Positions 9,002-18,720 of a stretch of DNA of 59,528 nucleotides are shown in pieces. The translations under genes and the position numbers were made by a program. The stretch covers positions 1 through 59,528 of the forward strand of contig MFKU01000014.1 of assembly GCA_001781095.1 (NCBI GenBank), given 5' to 3'. Within the stretch, counting starts at the first letter, position 1; the number at the start of each line of letters is the position of its first letter. Source of the DNA: Candidatus Kaiserbacteria bacterium RIFCSPHIGHO2_01_FULL_53_31 (GTDB taxonomy: Bacteria > Patescibacteriota > Minisyncoccia > Phycocordibacterales > Phycocordibacteraceae). Below the pieces are notes generated by a model. That model made no database searches. It had not been told where the DNA came from and saw only the letters and a program-made list of their open reading frames with translations.

Positions 9002-10672
9002 ATGGATTCACCCTTTGATACTCAAAGTGAGGACGCGAAACTCTCCGAAATGCATGCGCGCGAGGAGGAGGATGTCGTGCAGATCCTCTCCGAGAAATAT
9101 GGTATTCCTTACGTCGATCTTTCACTGAAAGAAGTAGACAACGACGCGCTCCGCACTATTCAAGAGGCGCAGGCGCGCGAGGCCGAGGCAGCAGCATTCG
9201 CTCGCGTTGCGCATGAACTCTCGCTCGCCATTCATAATCCGAACAACCCGGCGCTTACCAAACTTATCAGCGACCTCACGGGACGCGGGTTCAAGCTTAA
9301 AGAATTCCTCGTCTCGAAGCGGAGTTTGGAAAAAGCGTTTGCACGGTATAGCGACTTGTCGCTCGCGACCGAATCAAAGGCAGGGATATTCACGGTCGCG
9401 CCTGCAACGCTCGCGAAGTTAACTCGGCAAAACGGAACGCATGCCGCATTCGGCGCGGAGCTCGATACGGCGGCGGCGGCGAAATCACTCGATCACGTGT
9501 CGTATGTTTTCGAAGTCATTCTCGCCGGAGCATTTGCGCTCCGCGCCTCTGATATTCACTTCGAGCCCGAAACCGAGAAAACGCGTTTGCGTCTGCGTGT
9601 GGACGGCCTCCTTACTGATATTCATTTCTTCGATCCAAAAACGTATCACCAGCTCAATTCGCGCATCAAACTTCTCTCGGGAGTGAAGCTGAATGTGGCT
9701 AATCGTGCGCAAGATGGACGCTTCAGTGTCGCGCGGGAGGACGGTCAGGTAGAAATGCGCGTCTCGTTCATCCCGGGCAATTACGGTGAATCAATTGTTC
9801 TGCGCATCCTCGACCCAAAAGCGACAAAAGTTTCTTATAAAGAACTCGGTATTCATCCGAAGTTGCTCGCACGACTGGAGACAGAAATCCGTCGATCAAA
9901 CGGCATGCTCCTCACGACGGGACCTACGGGGAGCGGCAAAACAACGACGCTGTATTCATTCTTGCGCGAGATACATTCTCCCGAAATAAAGATCATTACT
10001 ATTGAAGACCCGATCGAGTACCACCTCGACGGTATCGTGCAAACGCAGGTTGCGGGAACGAAGTACACCTTTGCCGAAGGTCTTAAATCTATCGTGCGCC
10101 AAGATCCGGACATCATCATGGTTGGTGAAATTCGCGATGGCGAGACTGCCGATATTGCTATTCAGGCGGCGCTCACCGGCCACTTTGTCTTCTCGACCTT
10201 ACACACCAACGATGCCGCTGGCACCTTCCCGCGCCTCTGCGACCTTGGAGCAGACCCGAAGTCCTTCGGGTCTGCTGTCACCGTCTCGATGGCCCAACGC
10301 CTCGTACGCACGCTTGATCCGGACAAAAAGAAAGAACGTCCACTCACCGATGCTGAGAAAAAAATGATCGCAAACGTATTTGAGCCGCTAGCCGATAAAA
10401 CTTTAATTCCTGAAAAAATAGAAACGGTCTGGGAACCATCTCCTGCGAATGAAGAGGAGACGGGTTACAAAGGCCGCATCGGCCTCTACGAAGCAATCTT
10501 TATGAACGACGAGCTCGCCACTCTCTTGCGCGATAACCCGCCCGCAAACGAAATCGCGAAGTTGGCAGCCAAGCAGGGCTATCTCATGATGGCGCAAGAC
10601 GGCATATTGAAGGCACTCGCGGGTGTGACTTCCCTCTCCGAAGTCGCCGCCACCATCGACCTGCCACAATAA
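9002..10672 (+). CDS. GspE/PilB-type secretion ATPase
   Basis: Walker A TTGPTGSGKTTTLY, Walker B RQDPDIIMVGEIRD, FSTLHTNDAAGTFPRL. Confidence 0.92.
   Translation: MDSPFDTQSEDAKLSEMHAREEEDVVQILSEKYGIPYVDLSLKEVDNDALRTIQEAQAREAEAAAFARVAHELSLAIHNPNNPALTKLISDLTGRGFKLKEFLVSKRSLEKAFARYSDLSLATESKAGIFTVAPATLAKLTRQNGTHAAFGAELDTAAAAKSLDHVSYVFEVILAGAFALRASDIHFEPETEKTRLRLRVDGLLTDIHFFDPKTYHQLNSRIKLLSGVKLNVANRAQDGRFSVAREDGQVEMRVSFIPGNYGESIVLRILDPKATKVSYKELGIHPKLLARLETEIRRSNGMLLTTGPTGSGKTTTLYSFLREIHSPEIKIITIEDPIEYHLDGIVQTQVAGTKYTFAEGLKSIVRQDPDIIMVGEIRDGETADIAIQAALTGHFVFSTLHTNDAAGTFPRLCDLGADPKSFGSAVTVSMAQRLVRTLDPDKKKERPLTDAEKKMIANVFEPLADKTLIPEKIETVWEPSPANEEETGYKGRIGLYEAIFMNDELATLLRDNPPANEIAKLAAKQGYLMMAQDGILKALAGVTSLSEVAATIDLPQ
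10249..10276. repeat. Perfect palindrome inside the pilB-like CDS
   Basis: AGCAGACCCGAAG tc CTTCGGGTCTGCT, 13-bp arms. Confidence 0.85.
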
Positions 10673-10718
10673 AACCAAGCCAGCAGACGATTTCTCGCCT
10701 ACTGGCCTCGCTCCTGAA

Positions 10719-10859
10719 CATATTCCTCCAGGCAAAACCCGCATAAATGCGGGGGGAGCGTAGCACCTGAGGATATTCGCAGCATTAATACCGAGGTACT
10801 AGACCATGAAGTCCTTGGGGAAACGCTCGAAGCCGTCAAGCCTTGCCTAGAGGAATATG
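10719..10859. repeat. 17-nt inverted repeat pair in an intergenic region
   Basis: catattcctccaggcaa (10719-10735) and ttgcctagaggaatatg (10843-10859), 16/17 complementary. Confidence 0.7.
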
Positions 10860-10908
10860 CACAAGATCAAAAAACGTGTGGTAGAATGCTAGCACATACC
10901 TTGTTTCT

Positions 10909-11904
10909 ATGTCAACCCCCTCCTTAAAATCGATCGTCGTACCTCAAGTTCTTGATGCGGCACTGCGCCCGGTACATTGGGACGATTATGTGGGGCAGAA
11001 ACAGGTTAAAGCGAACGTCCGCATCGCGATCGATGCTGCAAAGAAGCGAGGCGGGATGCCCGAGCACTTCCTTTTCTACGGGCCGCCGGGAGTTGGTAAG
11101 ACAACGCTCGCCCATTTAGTCGCGACAACGCTTGATGCTCCACTCAAAAGCACGTCCGGTGTGGCAATCGAACGTGCAGCGGATCTCGCCGCTATTCTTA
11201 CGAATCTCGATCCGGGTACTGTGCTTTTCATCGATGAGATCCACCGCCTCTCGCACAAAATCGAGGAGTTGCTGTATCCGGCGCTTGAAGGTTCGCATCT
11301 CGATATCGTCCTCGGGAAGGGTCCTTCGGCGCGGACGGTTGAGCTCGCGCTCCCCTCCTTCACTCTTGTCGGTGCGACCACCCGCGTTGCAGAACTCTCG
11401 GGTCCACTCCGTTCGCGCTTCGGTGGCGGCATCTACCAACTCGATTTCTATACCGACGACGACCTGCGAGATATCATTCGCCGTTCCGCACAGGTGCTTG
11501 GGCTTACTGCTCCGGAGGAAGTGATTGAACGCATCGCGGCACGAAGCCGCGCGACGCCGCGTGTCGCAAACGCGCTTCTGAAACGCGTTCGCGACTTCTC
11601 TGAAGTCCGAGAACGTGCTCTCACCGCCGCACTCTGCGATGAGGCATGCAAACTCTTCGGTATAGATTCTCTCGGCCTCACGAAAGATGATCGGCGTTAT
11701 CTTGAAACGCTTATGAATGGTTTCCACGGCGGTCCAGCCGGCGTGCGTGCGCTCGTCGCCGCTCTGCACGAGGATGTAGACACCGTCGAGCACGTGTATG
11801 AACCGTATCTCCTGCGGCTCGGTTTTATCGAGCGTTCTCCGCGCGGTCGCATCTTGACCCCCGCAGGCCGCGAGTATTTGAATGGCGACACTCTGCCAAT
11901 TTGA
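10909..11904 (+). CDS. ruvB: Holliday junction helicase RuvB
   Basis: LRPVHWDDYVGQKQVKANVRIAIDAA; FYGPPGVGKTTLAHLVA; LFIDEIHRL. Confidence 0.96.
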   Translation: MSTPSLKSIVVPQVLDAALRPVHWDDYVGQKQVKANVRIAIDAAKKRGGMPEHFLFYGPPGVGKTTLAHLVATTLDAPLKSTSGVAIERAADLAAILTNLDPGTVLFIDEIHRLSHKIEELLYPALEGSHLDIVLGKGPSARTVELALPSFTLVGATTRVAELSGPLRSRFGGGIYQLDFYTDDDLRDIIRRSAQVLGLTAPEEVIERIAARSRATPRVANALLKRVRDFSEVRERALTAALCDEACKLFGIDSLGLTKDDRRYLETLMNGFHGGPAGVRALVAALHEDVDTVEHVYEPYLLRLGFIERSPRGRILTPAGREYLNGDTLPI

Positions 11905-11960
11905 ATTTCCTATCTGCTGATTTACTATTCCCTGCAACCTATTCACTAACAAACTAGTTC

Positions 11961-12518
11961 ATGTCCGGACACAGCAAATGGTCACAGATAAAGAGACAGA
12001 AAGGCGTGACCGATATCGCGAAGTCGCGCGTCTTTGCGAAATACGCGCGTATGATCACGCTTGAAGCGAAGAAGGCGGGCGGGCAAATTAATTCCCCAGC
12101 ACTTATCGCTGCCATCGCGCGCGCGAAGGCGGCTAATATGCCGAAGGACAACATCGACCGAGCGATGGCGAAGGGCACATCAAAGGACGCGGGTTCGATG
12201 GAACAGCTCCAGTGCGAGGCGTATGGGCCCGGCGGTACAGCTATTTTGATCGAAGCACTTACCGATAATAAAAATCGCACCGTACAAGAACTGAAACATT
12301 TGCTCTCACGAAATGGTGTCGAGCTTGCGGCACCCGGCTCCGCGAGTTGGGCGTTTTCTAAATTTCCGGAAGGCTGCTTGGTACCAAATGAGCCACTGAT
12401 GGAGCTCGGCGAAGCAGACGAGGAGAAGTTGGGCGTTATTCTCACCGCTCTCGACGAGCATGATGACGTCCAGGAGGTGTATACCAATGCGCTCGGCTAT
12501 GAGAAAGTATCCGATTAA
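11961..12518 (+). CDS. yebC: YebC/PmpR family protein
   Basis: MSGHSKWSQIKRQKGVTDIAKSRVFAKYARMI; no full-length TACO1/YebC (about 240 aa), 185 aa here. Confidence 0.9.
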   Translation: MSGHSKWSQIKRQKGVTDIAKSRVFAKYARMITLEAKKAGGQINSPALIAAIARAKAANMPKDNIDRAMAKGTSKDAGSMEQLQCEAYGPGGTAILIEALTDNKNRTVQELKHLLSRNGVELAAPGSASWAFSKFPEGCLVPNEPLMELGEADEEKLGVILTALDEHDDVQEVYTNALGYEKVSD

Positions 12519-12520
12519 CC

Positions 12521-12991
12521 ATGAGGATACTTGCGATTGACCCCGGCTATGACCGGCTCGGCGTCGCGGTTGTCGAAGGTGATTCATCGCGGCCGACGCT
12601 CATCATGAGCGATTGTGTGATACCCAGAAAAGGCGAACGCAAGGATCGTCTCGCCACAGTATCGTGCACGATTTCTGCCGCAATTGAGAAGTACACACCT
12701 GATGCACTCGCTCTCGAGACGCTTTTTTTCAATGCAAATGTAAAGACGGCCCTCGGCGTCGCTGAAGCGCGCGGCGCCATCTTGGCGGCTGCTGGCATCG
12801 CTTCACTCACTGTTATTGAGTGCTCGCCACAACAGGTGAAAGTTGCGATTACCGGCCACGGTGGCGCCGATAAAACTGCCGTCGCGCAGATGATCCCGCG
12901 ACTTCTCACCCTCCCGACTAAAAAACGGCTCGATGATGAACTTGACGCCATAGCTATCGGCATCACCGCGCTTGCGACAAATCGTTTTTAG
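12521..12991 (+). CDS. ruvC: Crossover junction endonuclease RuvC
   Basis: MRILAIDPGYDRLGVAVVEG; ALETLFFNANVKTALGVAEARG; DDELDAIAIGI. Confidence 0.93.
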   Translation: MRILAIDPGYDRLGVAVVEGDSSRPTLIMSDCVIPRKGERKDRLATVSCTISAAIEKYTPDALALETLFFNANVKTALGVAEARGAILAAAGIASLTVIECSPQQVKVAITGHGGADKTAVAQMIPRLLTLPTKKRLDDELDAIAIGITALATNRF

Positions 12992-13094
12992 AACTAATCC
13001 ACACCTAGCGAAAATAGTGCTTGCAAGAAAACTTATTTTCGTTTAAATATAGCGGTCTCGCTTGAGACGCGATTACCTATCTACACTATATAGT

Positions 13095-13202
13095 ATGAAT
13101 GAAGAAATTCGTGATGAGAACATCTTTGGCGATGACGTCGACGGACTCGATAAAGATAAAGAAGGCGAATTTGAGGAGGAGGACGTGGAGGAGGACGTCT
13201 AA
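13095..13202 (+). CDS. Acidic microprotein (35 aa)
   Basis: MNEEIRDENIFGDDVDGLDKDKEGEFEEEDVEEDV*; not in the supplied ORF list. Confidence 0.5.
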   Translation: MNEEIRDENIFGDDVDGLDKDKEGEFEEEDVEEDV

Positions 13203-13241
13203 ACGACGAGTTACGACATAATTCGTGTTAGCATACGAGCC

Positions 13242-15437
13242 ATGATGGCTCGTATGCTAGTTCATACAAAGAAATTGCACGCTTGGTGGCGTACGTCGCG
13301 ACGACACATTCTTATCGTGTCAGCTTTTGTGATTTTCGGCCTCGCGCTGACTCTCGCCGGGGGGACCCTACTGGCCGTCGCCTTCACTCCAACACCGAGC
13401 ATCAGTTCCTTTGCTGATCGCCAGGTCGATCAGTCGACAAAAATCTATGATCGCACCGGCCAGATACTCCTGTACGACTACAACAGAGATGCGAAGCGCA
13501 ACATCGTGCCGCTTGCTGACATATCCCGAAATGCCATCAGTGCAACGTTGGCTATTGAAGATTCCGATTTCTACGCGCATGGTGGTATTCGTCTAACCTC
13601 CATTTTCCGCGCGATTATCTTTGACATCATTGGTGGTTCTCTTTCACAGGGCGGTTCAACGATCACACAACAGGTGGTGAAAAATACGCTGCTCACCAAT
13701 AAAAAGAGCATCACGCGCAAAGTGCACGAATGGGTACTCGCGCTGAAACTCGAGCAGTCCTATTCAAAAGATCAGATTCTCGAGACATATCTGAATAGCA
13801 TTCCGTACGGCGGGACGCTGTATGGAATCGAAGCTGCATCTGAAGCGTATTTCGGCATTCCCGCAAAAGATCTTTCCACCGCGCAGGCGGCCTATCTCGC
13901 AGCGATGATCCAAGCGCCGACGCACTACTCTCCTTATGGACCGAACCGCGCCGAGGTTGATTCGCGTAAAGATCTTGTGCTTGATCGTATGCGCGCACTC
14001 GGATTCATCGATGACGCCACTCATACTGCGGCCAGAGCGGAGCTCGTGTCCTTCTCCCCTTCGGGTCAAAATTCTATCATCGCACCTCATTTCGTTTTCT
14101 ATATTCTCAGCCAACTGGAAGAAATGTACGGGTCAGACGCCCTCATGACGGGGCTTAAGGTCACCACGACGCTTGATGCGGATCTTGAGATAAAGGCTGA
14201 ATCTATCGTAAGCCGCTATGCACTCGAGAACGTTAGTAAATTTAAAGCATCAAATGCGTCGCTCGTTGCAATCGATCCGGCGACCGGGCAGATCCTCGCG
14301 ATGGTCGGCTCGCGCAGCTTCTTCGATACCGGCATCGACGGACAATACAACGCGACGCTCGCCCTCAGACAGCCCGGCTCGACGATGAAGCCATTTATAT
14401 ACTCTCTTGCACTTATGCGCGGATACACACGCGATACGGTTATCTTCGATGTTCCAACACAGTTTTCAACCGCGTGCAGCCCTACAGACGTTATGAATAG
14501 CACACCGCCCTGCTATGCCCCGAAAGATTATGACAATAATTTCCGCGGCCCCATGACGTTTGAGACGGCACTCGCCCAATCGATCAACATCCCTGCTATC
14601 AAAGTGCTCTATCTCGTCGGTATCAAAAATGCAATAAATCTTGCTAAATCATTCGGGCTGAACACGCTTGGCGACGCGAGCCAGTACGGCCTCACGCTCG
14701 TACTCGGCGGTGGTGAAGTCCGTCTTTTGGATCTTGTCGGCGCGTATAGTGTCTTCGCCAATGATGGGGTGAGAAATACTCCCACAGGCATTCTTGAAGT
14801 GAAGGACGGCCAGGGGAACGCACTCGTAAAATTTAAAACGAGTGCATCACAAGTATTGCCTGCTGCGATTGCGCGCGACCTATCCGCGATGCTCTCTGAC
14901 GCACCAGCGCGCTTGCCTGAATATCCACTCAATTCTCCCCTCTCCTTCCCCGGATACGACGTCGCGGCGAAAACGGGTACAACCGACGACACGCGCGATG
15001 CGTGGGTTATCGGCTATACACCCTCGATTGCACTCGGTGTGTGGGCCGGCAACAACGACAATACGCCGATGGTGAAATCTATCGCAGGATACATCGCGGC
15101 GCCGATGTGGCACGAGGCGCTTGCGTACGCACTTACGAAATATCCAAAAACATACTTCGGCGAGCCAAATCCTATTTCAGCTTCCGTGCCACCAATGCTG
15201 CAGGGTAATTGGCAAATACCTGACGGTGCAGGCAACGTTGCTCCGCACAGCCTCCTGTACTGGACTGATAAAAACAACCCGCAAGGTTCTCCGCCTTCCA
15301 ATCCTGCGCAAGACCCTCAGTTTTCGGCGTGGGAATACGGAATACAAGTGTGGTACGCGAGCTACCCGAATCTATTCATCAATCCGCCGATCTTCGTTCC
15401 TCTTTCTTATACAACGCAGACAACTTCACAACAATAG
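13242..15437 (+). CDS. Bifunctional penicillin-binding protein 1A (GT51 plus transpeptidase)
   Basis: AIEDSDFYAHGGI, GGSTITQQVVKNTLL, transpeptidase RQPGSTMKPF and AAKTGTTDDTRDAWVIGYTP. Confidence 0.93.
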   Translation: MMARMLVHTKKLHAWWRTSRRHILIVSAFVIFGLALTLAGGTLLAVAFTPTPSISSFADRQVDQSTKIYDRTGQILLYDYNRDAKRNIVPLADISRNAISATLAIEDSDFYAHGGIRLTSIFRAIIFDIIGGSLSQGGSTITQQVVKNTLLTNKKSITRKVHEWVLALKLEQSYSKDQILETYLNSIPYGGTLYGIEAASEAYFGIPAKDLSTAQAAYLAAMIQAPTHYSPYGPNRAEVDSRKDLVLDRMRALGFIDDATHTAARAELVSFSPSGQNSIIAPHFVFYILSQLEEMYGSDALMTGLKVTTTLDADLEIKAESIVSRYALENVSKFKASNASLVAIDPATGQILAMVGSRSFFDTGIDGQYNATLALRQPGSTMKPFIYSLALMRGYTRDTVIFDVPTQFSTACSPTDVMNSTPPCYAPKDYDNNFRGPMTFETALAQSINIPAIKVLYLVGIKNAINLAKSFGLNTLGDASQYGLTLVLGGGEVRLLDLVGAYSVFANDGVRNTPTGILEVKDGQGNALVKFKTSASQVLPAAIARDLSAMLSDAPARLPEYPLNSPLSFPGYDVAAKTGTTDDTRDAWVIGYTPSIALGVWAGNNDNTPMVKSIAGYIAAPMWHEALAYALTKYPKTYFGEPNPISASVPPMLQGNWQIPDGAGNVAPHSLLYWTDKNNPQGSPPSNPAQDPQFSAWEYGIQVWYASYPNLFINPPIFVPLSYTTQTTSQQ

Positions 15438-15558
15438 GACGTTCATATACGCTCGTGTATCCCAACATACGAAAAACACCTTCTTAAAAGTGTCCTTGAA
15501 ACAAATGCTTCGATACAAAAAAAGAAATTGATGGTGATGACAAAATAGACTGAGCACC

Positions 15559-16659
15559 TTATTGATTCATCGGGGAGATGAGATAGAGAAGTGAGTTATC
15601 GCCAACACCTTTGATAATGATGGGGCGGCCGATGCCGGCTGCGGTGAGAGAAATACTTTCAGAAGTTGTGAGAGAAAATACCGTTGAGAGGAAGCGATGA
15701 TTGAATGAGAGATTCAGGTCGCTGCCTAAGATTTGTGCCGAAAGCGATTCGGAAGATTCACCGATGTCGCTATTTTTTGCAAAGAGTACCAGATGTTTTC
15801 TTTTCGGATCGAAGCTGAGTGAGACTTTCTGGAATGAGTCTGCAAAAATAGTCGTTCGCTTCAGCGCTGTTTCGAAATCCTTTCGTAGTACAACTGCTTC
15901 AACGATGGAGTCTTTTGGTATTATTTGGCGATAATCGGGATACGCCGCACTTGTGAGTCGTGAGACGATCATTCCTTGTGAGCTCACAAATGCACACTGG
16001 TGTTCATCAAATGAAATAGTTACATCGCCGTCCGGGAGCGCCTGCGCTATCTCAAGTGCATTTTTTGCCGGTATGAGGAACGTCCCTTGGATGCCTTTAT
16101 TACTGAGTGGCACTTTTTTCTCTGCGAGCCGAAAGGAATCAGTTGCTACAACCGTTAATAATCCTCCTTCGACCGCGAAGTAGAGACTTGCGAGCTCCGG
16201 CCTGATGGTTGATGGTGACGCACAAGCAGCAATAGAGCTAAAAAGAGTTCGCAGCAGAACCCCAGGAAGAAGTATATTTTTTTTTGGGTTCTCCGGAAAT
16301 GGAATCGAGGGAAAATCGTCGTAGGGAACGGTCTTTATGGCACTTTTACTGGTCCCACTCGTGAGGGAAATGACATCTCCCGAGTGCTCAAGGGTTATTT
16401 TTCCCTCTCCCACGAGCGAACCCGCTATTTGTTGGAGCAGTGTCGCAGGAATAGCAACGACACCCTCACTCATACATATTCCTTCTAGTTTGAGGTCGAT
16501 ACCCGTTTCAAGATTCGTCGCGCGCATTTTTATTCCATCATCTCCTGCCAGTATGAGAATCGAAGAGAGTGCTGGTAGTGTCGAGCTCTTACGCTCAGCA
16601 AATCGTGCGACTTTATACACAGCTTCAGAGAATATCTTTTTTTCAATTGAAATATTCAT
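15559..16659 (-). CDS. dnaN: DNA polymerase III beta sliding clamp
   Basis: MNISIEKKIFSEAVYKVARFAERKSSTLPALSSILI; C-terminal LLYLISPMNQ. Confidence 0.92.
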   Translation of the reverse strand: MNISIEKKIFSEAVYKVARFAERKSSTLPALSSILILAGDDGIKMRATNLETGIDLKLEGICMSEGVVAIPATLLQQIAGSLVGEGKITLEHSGDVISLTSGTSKSAIKTVPYDDFPSIPFPENPKKNILLPGVLLRTLFSSIAACASPSTIRPELASLYFAVEGGLLTVVATDSFRLAEKKVPLSNKGIQGTFLIPAKNALEIAQALPDGDVTISFDEHQCAFVSSQGMIVSRLTSAAYPDYRQIIPKDSIVEAVVLRKDFETALKRTTIFADSFQKVSLSFDPKRKHLVLFAKNSDIGESSESLSAQILGSDLNLSFNHRFLSTVFSLTTSESISLTAAGIGRPIIIKGVGDNSLLYLISPMNQ

Positions 16660-16772
16660 ACATGCCTTATTAGGGTTGTTGATAGCGCGCATCTATGAAA
16701 AGAAGTGAGATGTGGCTTATGTATTTTTGTCAGTACTGATTTGATAAGGTGTGGATACATAGTGTTTTATAT

Positions 16773-18128
16773 CTATACAAGAAGTGAACGAATATTTTGA
16801 ATTTCTTTTGCCAGACTTGTATCCACAACTATTTCACGCTTTATCTTCTCGCAGGAGTGGATAACTGTTGTGTGATCGCGACCACCAAGTTTCGTTCCAA
16901 TCGAGGGATACGAAATGCGAAAATCTTCTCGCAAGAGATACATAATTACTTGACGCGGACGCACCACTTCCCTTCGGCGAGTCTTCTCGTAGATACTTTC
17001 TTCGTTGATGCCGTAGAATTCAGCAACCCTGCCAACAACATTCTTCACCGAGATGCTCTTCTGTGGTCGTGTAAACGATCGCAAGGACTGACGAACTTCA
17101 GCGATGTCCGGCGCAAGTCCTTTTACTTGCGCATGACAGACAATACTGTTCACCATACCCTCTAATTCCCGTATCGATCCAGTCAATGTTGTCGCGACAT
17201 ACTCAACGACGTCGTCTGACAGAATAACCCCATGTAATGCCGCCTTTTTCCGTACTATCACCATACGTGATTCAGGGTCTGGTTCGCTGATATCGACTGC
17301 CATTCCGCTCGAAAAGCGACCTTTCAAGCGCTCGGCAATGTCAGGTATCGCGACAGGCGCACGGTCTGATGAAAAGATAATTTGCTTATTGGTGTCGTGC
17401 AGCGCGTTAAAGAGATGGAAGAGCTCCTCTTGAGTTTTGTCTTTTTTCGACAGAAATTGCACGTCGTCCATGATGAGGAGATCATATTGACGGTATTTAT
17501 CTTTGAAACGATTCGCGGTTCCCGCCTGCACCGCGTCGGTGTAATCAACAACGAATTTTTCAGATGTTAGGTAATATACTTTTCGGCCGGGATACTGCTT
17601 CTTGTATTGATTGCCAATGGCTTGTACGAGATGGGTTTTTCCTCTTCCAGTATCACCGTAAATAAAAAGAGGGTTGTAGGTGATGCCGGGACGCTGAATC
17701 GCAACTTGCGCGGCAGAGTATGCGAGATCGTTGAAGGATCCAACAACAAAGGTATCAAACGTATAGCGCGGATTTAAATTGTCGCTTTTATTGATATAAA
17801 ACTCATGTAACGGTAGTTCTAGAGCACCGCGTCCCGCGCTTACCGTCTCTTTCATGGGTTTCCTGCGTTCATCCTTCACGATCATGTATTCAATATTCCT
17901 GAATTCGTACGATACATCGCGAATAATCTTCAGTAATAACGTGTGGAACTTCTTCAGATACCAATCTTTGAAAAATTGGCTTGGGACGCCAATGTATACA
18001 ACGCCATCCTCACCTATTTTAACGACGAAACTGCTTCGGAACCATGTATTGAAATTTGCCGATGATATTGAAAGTTCAACCTGCGTGAGCATATATTCCC
18101 ATAGTTCACGCGGATTACCCTTGTCCAT
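16773..18128 (-). CDS. dnaA: Chromosomal replication initiator DnaA
   Basis: NPRYTFDTFVVGSFNDLAYSAA; GDTGRGKTHLVQAIG; GGRDHTTVIHSCEKI. Confidence 0.96.
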   Translation of the reverse strand: MDKGNPRELWEYMLTQVELSISSANFNTWFRSSFVVKIGEDGVVYIGVPSQFFKDWYLKKFHTLLLKIIRDVSYEFRNIEYMIVKDERRKPMKETVSAGRGALELPLHEFYINKSDNLNPRYTFDTFVVGSFNDLAYSAAQVAIQRPGITYNPLFIYGDTGRGKTHLVQAIGNQYKKQYPGRKVYYLTSEKFVVDYTDAVQAGTANRFKDKYRQYDLLIMDDVQFLSKKDKTQEELFHLFNALHDTNKQIIFSSDRAPVAIPDIAERLKGRFSSGMAVDISEPDPESRMVIVRKKAALHGVILSDDVVEYVATTLTGSIRELEGMVNSIVCHAQVKGLAPDIAEVRQSLRSFTRPQKSISVKNVVGRVAEFYGINEESIYEKTRRREVVRPRQVIMYLLREDFRISYPSIGTKLGGRDHTTVIHSCEKIKREIVVDTSLAKEIQNIRSLLV

Positions 18129-18224
18129 AGTGCTCTCGATTATACGCTTATTACGGAATATCTGCAGGACTAGCATTTCGGGGAGAACCTGTTAGTATCA
18201 TGTGCATAAGCTAATTTCTTTTTC

Positions 18225-18365
18225 ATGTCGACGAAACGAACCTATCAACCGAAGAAGCGCAAGCGTGCAAAGGCGCATGGCTTCCGTGTGCGTATGAAAA
18301 CGAGCTCAGGACGCAAGATCGTCCGAGGACGTCGTCGCGCCGGTCGTACGCGCCTCTCAGTCTAG
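18225..18365 (+). CDS. rpmH: 50S ribosomal protein L34
   Basis: [46 protein letters not shown]; absent from the supplied ORF list. Confidence 0.95.
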   Translation: MSTKRTYQPKKRKRAKAHGFRVRMKTSSGRKIVRGRRRAGRTRLSV

Positions 18366-18370
18366 ACACT

Positions 18371-18706
18371 GTGTTCCCACACAAAGAGAGAATTTCGCGT
18401 GCGGAGTTCCCTATCCTCAGCAAGACTGGCCGGAGAGTCTGTTCACCGCGTTTTAACATTGTCGTAGAAACAAATAATGGTGTATCTGCTCGGAATCATG
18501 GGTATTCTGTCGTCGTGTCCAAAAAGGTCGCGAGGCTCTCAGTAACCAGGCATCGCTTAAAGCGCCAGGTGGTCGCGGCACTCAAATCACTTTCGAACGG
18601 GCTTCCCGCGGCGCTCATCGTGTTCCCTCGGGTATCGGCGGTCGACATGGATTTCAAAGATATAAAGGCCGAGCTGGTAACACTCCTTTCTAAAATTCGG
18701 AAGTAG
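18371..18706 (+). CDS. rnpA: Ribonuclease P protein component
   Basis: FNIVVETNN...VVVSKKVARLSVTRHRLKRQV; follows rpmH. Confidence 0.88.
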   Translation: MFPHKERISRAEFPILSKTGRRVCSPRFNIVVETNNGVSARNHGYSVVVSKKVARLSVTRHRLKRQVVAALKSLSNGLPAALIVFPRVSAVDMDFKDIKAELVTLLSKIRK

Positions 18707-18720
18707 CGTAGAATTGTCTT

